DNA from: Suilimivivens aceti
GTDB lineage: Bacteria; Bacillota; Clostridia; Lachnospirales; Lachnospiraceae
Direction: 5' to 3'
Assembly (NCBI RefSeq): GCF_025567405.1
Contig: NZ_JAOQKJ010000001.1
Coordinates: forward strand, 248,001-312,000
Length of the DNA: 64,000 bases
Shown: one piece after another, positions 36,144 to 44,563 of the stretch
Numbering within the stretch: the first letter of the stretch is position 1
Layout: every line of letters starts with the position of its first letter
Position numbers and translations under genes: made by a program
The notes under the pieces: generated by a model
The model's input: only the letters and a program-made list of their open reading frames with translations
Databases searched by the model: none
What the model was told of the DNA's origin: nothing

Positions 36144-37904
36144 CTATTGTCTCTCTATGGTGACCTGTCCCTTTTCTACCCTGTAAACCATATCGCATTT
36201 TTCAATGGTCTGCAGTCTGTGGGCAATAATGATCAGTGTTTTCTTTCCATGAAGCATATTGATGGATTCCATGATCGCTGCTTCTGTTTCATTGTCAAGT
36301 GCAGAGGTCGCCTCATCTAATACCAGTACCTCCGGATCCTCGAACAGAGCCCTTGCAATACCGATTCTCTGGCGCTGTCCTCCGGAAATACGGATTCCCC
36401 TTTCACCGATGCTGGTATCAAGACCATCCGGAAGCCCTCTTACAAACTCATCAAGCTGCGCTTCCTGCAGGGCACGCCACACCTTGGAATCATCAATATC
36501 CTCATCTGCCACACCAAAGGCCACATTCTTCCGGATCGTAGAATCAATCATAAAGATAGTCTGGGGAATATAACCGATATCCTTCAGGAAGGACTGGTAA
36601 TGCTCCCTCACTTCCACGCCATCTGCCAGGATCTCACCGCTCTGGATCTGCAGAAGTCCAAGCAGAATATCCACGATCGTCGTCTTGCCGGCACCGGAGG
36701 TTCCCACGATACCAACACTCTTTCCAATCGGGATCTCCATATTCGCCCTGTCAAAGATCAGTGTCTCTGTATTTGGATATTTATACACAATATCCTTCAG
36801 CTGGATATTATGTCTGATCTCAAGCTTCTGTACCTCCACCTTTTTCTGGTAGGAGGCTGCGTTATAATCAATACTTTCATCCCGGATCTCTTCCTGCAGA
36901 TTATCAGAAACTCCCATAAAGAACGGTTCGAAATAGGAAATCGAGGTGAGGTGATTGTTGATCCTGTTGGCACAGGGGATCAGACGCATGGCCACCAGTG
37001 CGAGCAGCGTAAGCTGTGGCAGAATGGCGGTAACCTGTACACCTGAAAGAAGCTGGATCATCATATAAAAGATCATGCCTGCCAGCGCTACGGTTTCGAT
37101 CAGGAGTCTGGGGGTTGCATTGTACAGATTATAACGCTGTACTGCATTGACATAGCCTTCCCCGCACTTCGCATATTCGTTAATGAAATAATTCTCTTTA
37201 TTGGCAATCTTGATCTCCTTGATTCCCATGACGGACTGGTCGATCCACTTATACAGTCCGCTGTAGTAGTCCTGGTTCTCTTCTCCCGCCTTACGCATGA
37301 TAGGTTTCAATACCCATTTGATAATGGCAAGGACTACAACAAGAAGCAGCGCCACCGTAATACTCATCATCACATCAGAAACGAGACTGACTGCGATCAG
37401 GCAGACAAACACGATCCCCTCACTGACAAGCTGCAGCAGGGAAAGGATCAGTCCGTACATATTATTGACGTCAGAAGTAATGCTTCTCTGAATGACAGAT
37501 GTGTCGGCATTCAGATAATATTCGTAAGGACGCTCCATGAAATTGATCATCATACGTCTTGAGGTTGCAAACTGATTGGTGTAGACAAACTTGAGCTGTA
37601 CCTTCTGCTGGAAGAACAGAAAAACATTCTTGACCGCAAAAATAACAATAAGTCCCACCATGACAAGGATCATCAGCGTCCTTGTATCATCATAGGCAAT
37701 ATGGAAAAGATCACAGATTACCTGCAGATAGGCATGCTTCTGCACGGCATTTTCTTCCATGACAACACTCATGACCGGCAGGATCATGGAAACACCCAGG
37801 GTCTCCAGCACTGCCCCGATCAGCATCAGAAAAACAAGAAGCACCATTTTGTGCTTCTGCTTCTTATCCAGTAATACCATCAGTTTCCGAAAAATCTTTT
37901 TCAT
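36144..37904 (-). CDS. ABC exporter half-transporter, PglK/MsbA-like lipid-linked oligosaccharide flippase
   Basis: 586 residues. Six-helix membrane domain (about 18-310), then an ATPase domain with Walker A GTSGAGKT (401-408), signature ISGGQ (506-510), Walker B VLVLDE (526-531) and switch HR. Membrane and ATPase domains are fused, as in PglK, which flips undecaprenyl-diphospho-oligosaccharide. The locus shows no Wzx-type flippase, so this is the best candidate for moving the repeat unit outward. First gene of its transcript, with a good promoter 58 bp upstream. Confidence 0.88.
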   Translation of the reverse strand: MKKIFRKLMVLLDKKQKHKMVLLVFLMLIGAVLETLGVSMILPVMSVVMEENAVQKHAYLQVICDLFHIAYDDTRTLMILVMVGLIVIFAVKNVFLFFQQKVQLKFVYTNQFATSRRMMINFMERPYEYYLNADTSVIQRSITSDVNNMYGLILSLLQLVSEGIVFVCLIAVSLVSDVMMSITVALLLVVVLAIIKWVLKPIMRKAGEENQDYYSGLYKWIDQSVMGIKEIKIANKENYFINEYAKCGEGYVNAVQRYNLYNATPRLLIETVALAGMIFYMMIQLLSGVQVTAILPQLTLLALVAMRLIPCANRINNHLTSISYFEPFFMGVSDNLQEEIRDESIDYNAASYQKKVEVQKLEIRHNIQLKDIVYKYPNTETLIFDRANMEIPIGKSVGIVGTSGAGKTTIVDILLGLLQIQSGEILADGVEVREHYQSFLKDIGYIPQTIFMIDSTIRKNVAFGVADEDIDDSKVWRALQEAQLDEFVRGLPDGLDTSIGERGIRISGGQRQRIGIARALFEDPEVLVLDEATSALDNETEAAIMESINMLHGKKTLIIIAHRLQTIEKCDMVYRVEKGQVTIERQ

Positions 37905-37961
37905 ACTGCTCCTCTGTCAGAGCGTGCCATCTGCACTGCCCATTTCCGCATTCTTATGTCG

Positions 37962-37990
37962 ATTGTACCATATCTGTATCTGTAAGGCAA
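37962..37990 (-). promoter_or_regulatory. Sigma-A type promoter for the ABC flippase transcript
   Basis: TTGCCT (37990-37985), 17-bp spacer, TACAAT (37967-37962) on the minus strand, 58 bp before the ATG at 37904. It heads the leftward run of co-oriented genes to about 27 kb or beyond. Confidence 0.7.
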
Positions 37991-37994
37991 ACTG

Positions 37995-39080
37995 TCAGAT
38001 CTGCTCGTTCTGCCGGTGGATCTCCGGTGCCTCATATTTGTCCATAAAATCCTCTCCAAGAAAGATCTTTTCCCCGGCAAACAGGATCGCATCCGGCACG
38101 GTAAATACTGTAACCACCCTGTCGAAGTAAAGGCCGTCCACAAAGTTCAGGATCTCCATTGGGAATTTTCCATCCAGTACGATATTTTCAGGAAACAGCT
38201 TTTCATAAGCAAGCACATCCCTTGGATGCGGCTTCATGATCACACAGCCTTCTTCCTCTCCGAACCATTTATAAGTATTGACAATATCCGTAAAAATCTG
38301 CTCTCTTGTAGTAAGATCACAGAGCGGCTCTGTCAGCACCAGTACCTTTTTCCGCTTCCTTCCTTCAGCAGAAAGATCCTTCACGAGGGCTTCCCGGTTT
38401 TCGATAAAGATCGAAGTCAGGATTTTTTTCTGTTCCCCGGTCAGGTGCTCTGTCAGTTCCTTCCGGTTCTTCTCGATATACTTTTTGCAGGGATAAGGGA
38501 GCACGGAAATATCATTGACCTCCATATCGATGCAATATTTGGAATATCCGTTCTGGATAAAGATCAGATTATGGGCTGCCATCCATGCCTTCAGTTCAAA
38601 ATGTCCCCGGTTATCATATCGTGCCGTATCATAGTACCGGATGCAGTCAAGTCCATCCTCCAGGGCATGATAGGGAATTCTGTGCGTACTCAGATAATAA
38701 CCTATGGGATCAGAGTCACAGAATACATAAATCTCCTGATAAGCCTTGAAATCCACCGGGATGTAAGGCTCCAGCAGCTTTCCGAATTTTCTGGTAAAGC
38801 GGATCCTCTGCAGCATGTTTAGAATAAGATTTCCTCTGTCCCTGTGCAGCGGCGCAAGCTCTTTAAAAAAGCTCTCCTCCTTTTCATCAAAAGGAAGAAC
38901 CAGTTCAAACAGACCGCTTTCTGCTGCCCTCTCCTGCAGCGTACCAAAGTCATTGGACATACTGCTTAAAAGAAGGGTTGCTTCCCCTCTCTCTTCTGCA
39001 GGTCTGTCCAGCTCCTTCAGGCAGGCGATATAGGCATGATAAAATGTATGACAGACATAAATCCGCTGATGTGATCTCAT
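37995..39080 (-). CDS. GT52-like putative sialyl/nonulosonyl transferase
   Basis: 361 residues. CHTFYHAYIACLKEL at the N-terminus, then FCDSDPIGYYLS, the D/E-D/E-G-type motif LEDGLD (about 142) and the HP motif MKPHPRD near residue 285. The paired acidic-G and HP motifs are known for bacterial CMP-sialic acid transferases of the GT38/GT52 type. The downstream Ser-rich CMP motif is not obvious (VFTVPDA instead), so donor use is open. The divergent CMP-nonulosonic acid operon, with overlapping -35 boxes, strongly supports the same pathway. AGGAGGG ribosome site 7 nt before ATG. Confidence 0.75.
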   Translation of the reverse strand: MRSHQRIYVCHTFYHAYIACLKELDRPAEERGEATLLLSSMSNDFGTLQERAAESGLFELVLPFDEKEESFFKELAPLHRDRGNLILNMLQRIRFTRKFGKLLEPYIPVDFKAYQEIYVFCDSDPIGYYLSTHRIPYHALEDGLDCIRYYDTARYDNRGHFELKAWMAAHNLIFIQNGYSKYCIDMEVNDISVLPYPCKKYIEKNRKELTEHLTGEQKKILTSIFIENREALVKDLSAEGRKRKKVLVLTEPLCDLTTREQIFTDIVNTYKWFGEEEGCVIMKPHPRDVLAYEKLFPENIVLDGKFPMEILNFVDGLYFDRVVTVFTVPDAILFAGEKIFLGEDFMDKYEAPEIHRQNEQI

Positions 39081-39107
39081 GTTTTATTCCCTCCTGATCC
39101 ACGTTTC

Positions 39108-39137
39108 ATGATACCATAGATTTTTGTTTGAATGCAA
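39108..39137 (-). promoter_or_regulatory. Promoter of the putative sialyltransferase gene
   Basis: TTGCAT (39137-39132), 18-bp spacer, TATCAT (39113-39108) on the minus strand, 28 bp before the ATG at 39080. Its -35 overlaps that of the divergent nonulosonate operon promoter by two bases. Confidence 0.6.
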
Positions 39138-39155
39138 CGGAATATGGTGTATAAT
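39128..39155 (+). promoter_or_regulatory. Promoter of the CMP-nonulosonic acid operon
   Basis: TTGAAT (39128-39133), 16-bp spacer, TATAAT (39150-39155), about 37 bp before the ATG at 39193. Shares -35 DNA with the divergent promoter, so both cannot easily be occupied at once. Confidence 0.7.
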
Positions 39156-39192
39156 CAGCATATATACACTTTTCAGGAAGGATCGTATCCAT

Positions 39193-39894
39193 ATGCAGGG
39201 AAAATCACTGGCAATCATCACCGCAAGAGGCGGCAGTAAACGAATACCAAGGAAAAACATCAAAGAGTTCTGCGGCAGACCGATCCTCTGCTATTCTATC
39301 GAAGCAGCTCTCTCATCAGAGGCTTTTGATGAAGTCATGGTTTCTACCGATGATCCGGAGATCGCCGGGATCGCCATGAAGGCGGGGGCTTCTGTTCCCT
39401 TTTTCCGCTCTGCTGAAATGTCCGGTGACTATGCTTCCACTGATGAGGTGATCATGGAGGTGCTTAAAGAATACGAAAAAAACGGTCTTTTCTTTGACCG
39501 CTTCTGCTGCATTTATCCGACAGCTCCCTTCCTTACCGGAAGGCGGCTGAAATCTGCCATGGATCTCTTAAACGAAGCTGATTCCTGCATGCCGGTGGTG
39601 CCCTTTTCCTATCCGCCCCAGCGGGGGCTTCTGATCGCAGAAAACGGCTGCCTTGTCCGGCAGTTTCCGGAATATGCCACAGCCAGAAGCCAGGACCTTC
39701 CAAAGGTTTATCATGACTGCGGTCAGTTTTATGCCTGCCGGACAAAGCCCTTTATGGAGGCCGGCACCACAGATGTGGAAAACCTGATCCCCCTTATCCT
39801 CTCCGAAATGGAAGTACAGGATATCGACACCCCGGAGGACTGGGAGATCGCCGAAATCAAATACAGGAGACTTTTTTCAAATGACACTGACTGA
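39193..39894 (+). CDS. pseF: CMP-nonulosonate cytidylyltransferase (PseF/NeuA-like)
   Basis: 233 residues from the ATG at 39193, chosen because it begins directly before the CTP-binding IITARGGSKRIPRKNIK block; longer starts would run through the promoter. STDDPEIA near 53-60 and YPTAPFLT near 98-105 are further conserved blocks, and QDIDTPEDW at the C-terminus is typical. It activates a nonulosonic acid as its CMP form, the donor for the divergent transferase. Neighbouring pseI and pseG point to pseudaminic acid rather than Neu5Ac. First gene of the operon; overlaps the next by 14 bp. Confidence 0.9.
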   Translation: MQGKSLAIITARGGSKRIPRKNIKEFCGRPILCYSIEAALSSEAFDEVMVSTDDPEIAGIAMKAGASVPFFRSAEMSGDYASTDEVIMEVLKEYEKNGLFFDRFCCIYPTAPFLTGRRLKSAMDLLNEADSCMPVVPFSYPPQRGLLIAENGCLVRQFPEYATARSQDLPKVYHDCGQFYACRTKPFMEAGTTDVENLIPLILSEMEVQDIDTPEDWEIAEIKYRRLFSNDTD

Positions 39895-41083
39895 TATGCA
39901 GACCCCCTTTTATCGTATTAAAGAAGCCGATCTGCTTTATGATATTGATCTGTTACAGACTGCCCTTTCCGAAAACTGGGGCAGTAATACCATTATGAGT
40001 TATTCCGTAAAAACCAATGCCCTTCCCTGGCTTTTGCATTATCTGAAGGAAAAGGGCTTCTATGCAGAAGTTGTTTCCGAAATGGAATATGATCTGGTAA
40101 GACGTCTTGGTTTTCCCGGAAAGCATATGATCTACAATGGTCCTATCAAGGATAAAAAGACATGGGAAGCCGTACTGCTTGCCGGCGGTCTTGTCAACAT
40201 GGACTCAACCTACGAGCTCGACTGGATCAAAGAGATCTCTTCCCTTTATCCGGACAGGCAGTTTTCTGTAGGTCTCCGTGTAAATTGTGACATTGCTGTC
40301 ATGTGTCCTCAGGAGGAGCTGGCAGAGGAAGACGGCGGCCGCTTTGGCTACTGCTATGAAAACGGAGTTCTCGCTGATGCCATCAAAAGGCTTGACGTTC
40401 TCCCCAATGTCACGATCGCAGGACTTCATCTTCATTCTTCCACGAAATCAAGATCTGTAGAGGTATATGGTACGCTTGCTGCCATGGCCTGCAGACTGGC
40501 AAAGGAGTTTTCTCTTTCCCTTTCCTATGTGGATATGGGCGGCGGCTACTTTGGCGGAAGGGATGACAGACCCGGATATCCCCAGTACATGCAGGAAATC
40601 TGCCGGGTGCTTTCTTCCTGCTTTGACAGAGAAAAAACAACCCTGATCGTGGAGCCCGGTGTATCCCTGATCTCCCGTGCTACCACCTTTGAGACAGAAA
40701 TACTGGATGTGAAGCAGATCCGCGGCATCACGTATCTTGTGACGGACGGCAGCCGGGTAAACTTAAATCCACAGGTAACACGACATGTATATCCTCACCA
40801 TATCGTATATAAGCAGCGGATCTGCCGGGAAGCGCTTCCTGTGCAGTGGGTCTGCGGCTCTACCTGTATGGAATATGACCGTTTATTTGAGCTGACAGAT
40901 GCACCGGCGCTTCTTCCGGGCGACCGGATCATTTATGATACTGCCGGCGGCTATACGATCTGTCTGACTCCACTGTTCATCCACTATTTTCCGGCTGTCT
41001 ATATCGAAAAAACAGACGGGGAGATTTTTACCGCAAGGGAGCCATGGGGAAATGATGAATATCTCCAGAAATACCACTGGTAA
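39881..41083 (+). CDS. PLP fold-III decarboxylase-like protein (diaminopimelate decarboxylase family) in a nonulosonate operon
   Basis: 400 residues. Alanine racemase-like barrel with PLP Lys44 in SYSVKTNAL, GLHLHSSTKS around 183, the phosphate-binding MGGGYFGG and EPGVSLIS; then a C-terminal beta domain with CGSTCMEYD and AGGYT, matching the C-x-S-x-D and GAY blocks of lysA/ornithine-type decarboxylases. LysA itself usually has GSQ and EPGR here, so the substrate differs. It overlaps pseF by 14 bp and precedes pseI, so it acts in this pathway. No standard nonulosonate route uses such an enzyme. It may supply an amine or a rare acyl group. Confidence 0.85.
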   Translation: MTLTDMQTPFYRIKEADLLYDIDLLQTALSENWGSNTIMSYSVKTNALPWLLHYLKEKGFYAEVVSEMEYDLVRRLGFPGKHMIYNGPIKDKKTWEAVLLAGGLVNMDSTYELDWIKEISSLYPDRQFSVGLRVNCDIAVMCPQEELAEEDGGRFGYCYENGVLADAIKRLDVLPNVTIAGLHLHSSTKSRSVEVYGTLAAMACRLAKEFSLSLSYVDMGGGYFGGRDDRPGYPQYMQEICRVLSSCFDREKTTLIVEPGVSLISRATTFETEILDVKQIRGITYLVTDGSRVNLNPQVTRHVYPHHIVYKQRICREALPVQWVCGSTCMEYDRLFELTDAPALLPGDRIIYDTAGGYTICLTPLFIHYFPAVYIEKTDGEIFTAREPWGNDEYLQKYHW

Positions 41084-41131
41084 TACTTACTTTATTACAG
41101 CTGACAAAGATCATTCCGGAAAGGATTTTTT

Positions 41132-42184
41132 ATGAATAAAAGCTTTCAGATTGGAACACGAAGGGTTGGAGAAGGTGCCCCGGTTTTTATCGTAGCCGAG
41201 CTTTCCGCCAACCACAACCAGAATTATAACCGGGCGCTTGAGATCGTCCATGCCGCCAAGGAAGCCGGTGCAGATGCGGTCAAGCTGCAGACCTATACAG
41301 CAGATACCATCACTCTTGACTGTGATGATGACTGCTTCCAGATCAAGGAAGGAACCATCTGGGACGGTACGACACTTTACAAACTCTATCAGCAGGCCTA
41401 CACCCCCTGGGAATGGCAGCCAAAGCTGATGGAGGAAGCAAACCGCCTCGGTATGGAATGCTTTTCTTCTCCCTTTGATCTGACATCCGTGGATTTTCTG
41501 GAAGAAATGCACGTTCCTGCCTATAAGATCGCTTCCTACGAGATCAATGACATTCCCATGATCCGTAAGATCGCCCGGTTGAAAAAGCCCATTATATTTG
41601 CTACCGGCATTGCTTATCCGGAGGATATTGAGCGGGCACTTTCTGTCTGCAGGGAAGAAGGAAATGAGGATGTGATCCTGCTAAAATGCGTTTCCTCCTA
41701 TCCAACTCCCTATGAAGCAGTAAATCTGCGGGTAATTCCTACCCTGCAGAAAACCTATGACTGTCTGACCGGCATTTCCGATCACACTATGGGCACTATC
41801 GTTTCTGCCGGAGCGGTTCCCCTTGGTGCCAAAATGGTCGAAAAGCATCTGACCTTAAAGAGAAGTGACGGCGGTCCCGACAGTGCTTTTTCCATGGAGC
41901 CTGCCGAGTTCAAACAGATGGTGGACGAGATCCGTATTCTGGAAAAGGCTCTTGGAAGCAGTGAATATGTCCTTACCGATACCCAGAAGCTGGAGCATGG
42001 CGGATCCCGTTCCCTCTTCGTGGTAAAGGATATTGCCGCAGGCGAAGCACTGACCAGTGAAAATATCCGCTCGATCCGGCCAGGCTGCGGACTTCACACG
42101 ATGTACTATGAAGAAGTCCTTGGCAGAAAGGCAAAGCACTTTTTAAAGAAAGGAACCCCTCTTGCATGGGATCTCATCGACTGA
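41132..42184 (+). CDS. pseI: Pseudaminic acid synthase / NeuB-family synthase
   Basis: 350 residues. Barrel domain with AELSANHNQNYNRAL, DAVKLQTYTADTITL, a stretch GTTLYKLYQQAYTPWEW found in PseI proteins, and ISDHTMG; C-terminal antifreeze-like SAF domain from about 285 (SLFVVKDIAAGEALT). The enzyme condenses a 6-carbon amino sugar with phosphoenolpyruvate to the 9-carbon acid, the sugar being freed by the PseG-type hydrolase. GGAAAGG site before the ATG; it overlaps pseG by 19 bp. PseI rather than NeuB is chosen from the TADTITL and WEW blocks. Confidence 0.92.
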   Translation: MNKSFQIGTRRVGEGAPVFIVAELSANHNQNYNRALEIVHAAKEAGADAVKLQTYTADTITLDCDDDCFQIKEGTIWDGTTLYKLYQQAYTPWEWQPKLMEEANRLGMECFSSPFDLTSVDFLEEMHVPAYKIASYEINDIPMIRKIARLKKPIIFATGIAYPEDIERALSVCREEGNEDVILLKCVSSYPTPYEAVNLRVIPTLQKTYDCLTGISDHTMGTIVSAGAVPLGAKMVEKHLTLKRSDGGPDSAFSMEPAEFKQMVDEIRILEKALGSSEYVLTDTQKLEHGGSRSLFVVKDIAAGEALTSENIRSIRPGCGLHTMYYEEVLGRKAKHFLKKGTPLAWDLID

Positions 42185-43317
42185 TCTATTTTCGAACAGA
42201 TGGAAATTTACAGATTGCTACCGGACATCTGATGCGGTGTCTGTCCATAGCACAGGCATGTCAGGTTCTTTCTCTGCCTGTCTGTTTTCTGGTTTCCGAT
42301 GAGGACAGTGCTTCTCTTTTAAAGCAGTTTGATCCTGCAGGCACTTTTCCTGTAAGGATCCTTTCTTCTGCTGTGTACAATGACATGGAAAAAGAACTGA
42401 CGGAGCTTCTTTCCCTTCTTTCCGAGGCTCCTTCTTTACTTTTTGTCGATTCCTATTTTGTAACAGAGCCTTATCTGCAGGCCGTTTCCGGCATCTGCCC
42501 CGTAGCTTACCTGGATGATCTGCAGCTCTTTGATTATCCTGTAGATCTGGTCATTAATTATGATATCATCCCGGAAGATATGCTTCCTTCCTATCAGGCT
42601 GCCTACAAAAGAGCTGGTCAGACGCTGCTTGGTGCTTCCTATACACCACTGCGCAGACAGTTCCAGATGGAGGTTCCAGCTGTCCGGCCTTCGGTAAAGG
42701 ATATTCTGATCACCACCGGCGGCAGTGATCCTTATCACTTCTGCCTGAATCTGCTCTCCTGTTTTCAGGAAAGACTTTCTGCCCTGATAGCAGAGCCGGA
42801 TTTCCACCTTCATGTTCTGATCGGCAGCCTGAACGAGGATAAAAGGCTTCTAAAGGAGCTCGCAGAAGAGCTTCCCTTCCTGAAACTTCACGAAAATGTT
42901 ACCGATATGGCTGCACTGATGGCTTCCTGTGATCTGGCCATTTCCGCTGCCGGAACAACACTTTATGAGCTGTGTGCCGTTGGCATACCTGCTGTCAACT
43001 ACTCCTTTGCCGATAATCAGCTTCCCTCTTCCCTCGCCTTTGCAAACGTTGGAGCAGTTCCCTATGCAGGGGATCTCCGTATGGACACAGAATCCTGTTC
43101 TATTGTGCCTTCTCCGGATTCAAAAGGCACAGGCAGTGCATACGGACTTCCGGGTGTTCTTTCTGCTGTCTGCCATTTTGTAACAGATATGTCCGGCAAT
43201 ATGGCAAAAAGAAAGTCTGCACAGCAAAGCATGCACAGACTTATCGACGGCAAGGGTTCCTGCCGTATCGCAAGAGCCTTAGAAGAATGCGCTTTTCACA
43301 ATTTCCGCAGCCCGTAG
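42166..43317 (+). CDS. pseG: UDP-2,4-diacetamido-trideoxy-altropyranose hydrolase (PseG-like)
   Basis: 383 residues, somewhat longer than the usual 270-340. FRTDGNLQIATGHLMRCLSIA at the N-terminus carries the catalytic His of PseG (GHxMRC), a MurG-like fold follows, with ITTGGSDPY near 185 and SAAGTTLYELCAVGIP near 266-281 for UDP binding. It cleaves UDP from the amino sugar to give the PseI substrate. An extra stretch of about 55 residues near the C-terminus is not seen in typical PseG. Last gene of the operon; its 3' end overlaps the convergent ATP-grasp gene by 39 bp. Confidence 0.88.
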   Translation: MGSHRLIYFRTDGNLQIATGHLMRCLSIAQACQVLSLPVCFLVSDEDSASLLKQFDPAGTFPVRILSSAVYNDMEKELTELLSLLSEAPSLLFVDSYFVTEPYLQAVSGICPVAYLDDLQLFDYPVDLVINYDIIPEDMLPSYQAAYKRAGQTLLGASYTPLRRQFQMEVPAVRPSVKDILITTGGSDPYHFCLNLLSCFQERLSALIAEPDFHLHVLIGSLNEDKRLLKELAEELPFLKLHENVTDMAALMASCDLAISAAGTTLYELCAVGIPAVNYSFADNQLPSSLAFANVGAVPYAGDLRMDTESCSIVPSPDSKGTGSAYGLPGVLSAVCHFVTDMSGNMAKRKSAQQSMHRLIDGKGSCRIARALEECAFHNFRSP

Positions 43318-44550
43318 GAATTTCTCCTCCTGCATTCCCTCTTCTGTCTCTTTCCATATATTTTCCTTTACAGCTCCACCCCTGTTTTCCAGGATAAAAT
43401 AACCACGTCCCATGACAGAATGGCCATCAGATACCGGCTGCAGCACATCTCCCTTATGGATATGGCAGACATATTCCTTCAGCAGAATATCCGCATCTTC
43501 CTGCTGCAGGATCTGTTCCATTTCTGTTCTGTCAGGAATCCGGTCCACCTTTCCTTCCATATCAAAATAATGGATCATCATGGCCTTTGTCTCTTTTGGG
43601 GCAAAGGAATAGGATCTTCCCATACGATACCGGATATATTCCTCTGCTTCATCGATCCCCGTACAGAGTGGGGTGAACAGATTGTGAAGATTATGTCCTG
43701 ATGGCCGTGCCGAAAGCTCGATGACAAAGGGTCCGTTTTCTCCCTGTATCAGATCGGCATGCAGAAGGCATTCATCAAGCCCCATGGCTTCAATCACTGC
43801 TTCCATATATTCCCTTGCCTGTCCGTAAAAAGGATCCTCCGGCAGAATGGAAAAATAAGCAACTGCCTGTCTTGCAGGAAACGGAGTATTTTTCTTTTTA
43901 CGGAGCAGGATCAGATGGAACTTTCCTCCGATCACAGCACCATCAATGCCATACTCTTCCCCTGCTATACATTCTTCCAGAATGTAATCTTCTTCTCCAA
44001 TTTCAGAAAGTCCTCTCTCCAGATCTTCCTTTGAAAAAAGCATATGGATCCCCCGACTGCCGGAACCAAATCTTGGCTTTAAAATAGCAGGGAATGTCAA
44101 CTTATCTTCCGGTATTTCCTCTCTGAAAGCCACACTTCCCGTATCCCGCTTCTCTTTAATCTTGCTGGCAGGGTAGCAATGGCAGTTTCTCAGGCCTTTT
44201 TGCACCAGTGTTTCATGAAACAGCCATTTGTCTGTACATTTCTCTGCCATTTCCCTGCTGATCCCAGGGAGCTGCAGCGTATCATTTACCATTCCAATAG
44301 TAGTCAGATATCTGCCGATCGGTACCGTCAGTACAAAATCCGGATCTTCTTTTCTTACCGCTTCTATAGTCACCCTTTCGTCTGAAATATCCACAACCAG
44401 CGCCTTATCTGCCGCCGCTAATCCACTGGCAGCCGGATTTCCGTCCAGTGCTGTCACAAAAAGTCCATTTTCATGAGCCTTTTCTATGGTATGCAGTGCT
44501 TCCTCGCTGGCTCCGATGATAATAGCCTTTTTCTGTGTTCCACCGTTCAT
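43279..44550 (-). CDS. ATP-grasp ligase-like protein with PurK-type N-terminal domain
   Basis: 423 residues. IIIGASEEALHTIEKA opens a pre-ATP Rossmann domain; ATP-grasp core has LKPRFGSGSRGIHML near 154-168 and the metal site VIELSARPSGHNL near 275-287. A C-terminal subdomain resembles the biotin-carboxylase-like tail. The gene sits in an operon with PPK2 (13-bp gap, AAAGGAG site inside the ppk2 end) and converges on pseG. Possible roles: an amino-acid or uronate ligase for the adjacent glycan, or an unrelated peptide-bond enzyme. Substrate unknown. Confidence 0.82.
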   Translation of the reverse strand: MNGGTQKKAIIIGASEEALHTIEKAHENGLFVTALDGNPAASGLAAADKALVVDISDERVTIEAVRKEDPDFVLTVPIGRYLTTIGMVNDTLQLPGISREMAEKCTDKWLFHETLVQKGLRNCHCYPASKIKEKRDTGSVAFREEIPEDKLTFPAILKPRFGSGSRGIHMLFSKEDLERGLSEIGEEDYILEECIAGEEYGIDGAVIGGKFHLILLRKKKNTPFPARQAVAYFSILPEDPFYGQAREYMEAVIEAMGLDECLLHADLIQGENGPFVIELSARPSGHNLHNLFTPLCTGIDEAEEYIRYRMGRSYSFAPKETKAMMIHYFDMEGKVDRIPDRTEMEQILQQEDADILLKEYVCHIHKGDVLQPVSDGHSVMGRGYFILENRGGAVKENIWKETEEGMQEEKFLRAAEIVKSAFF

Positions 44551-44563
44551 TAGGAAAGCTCCT

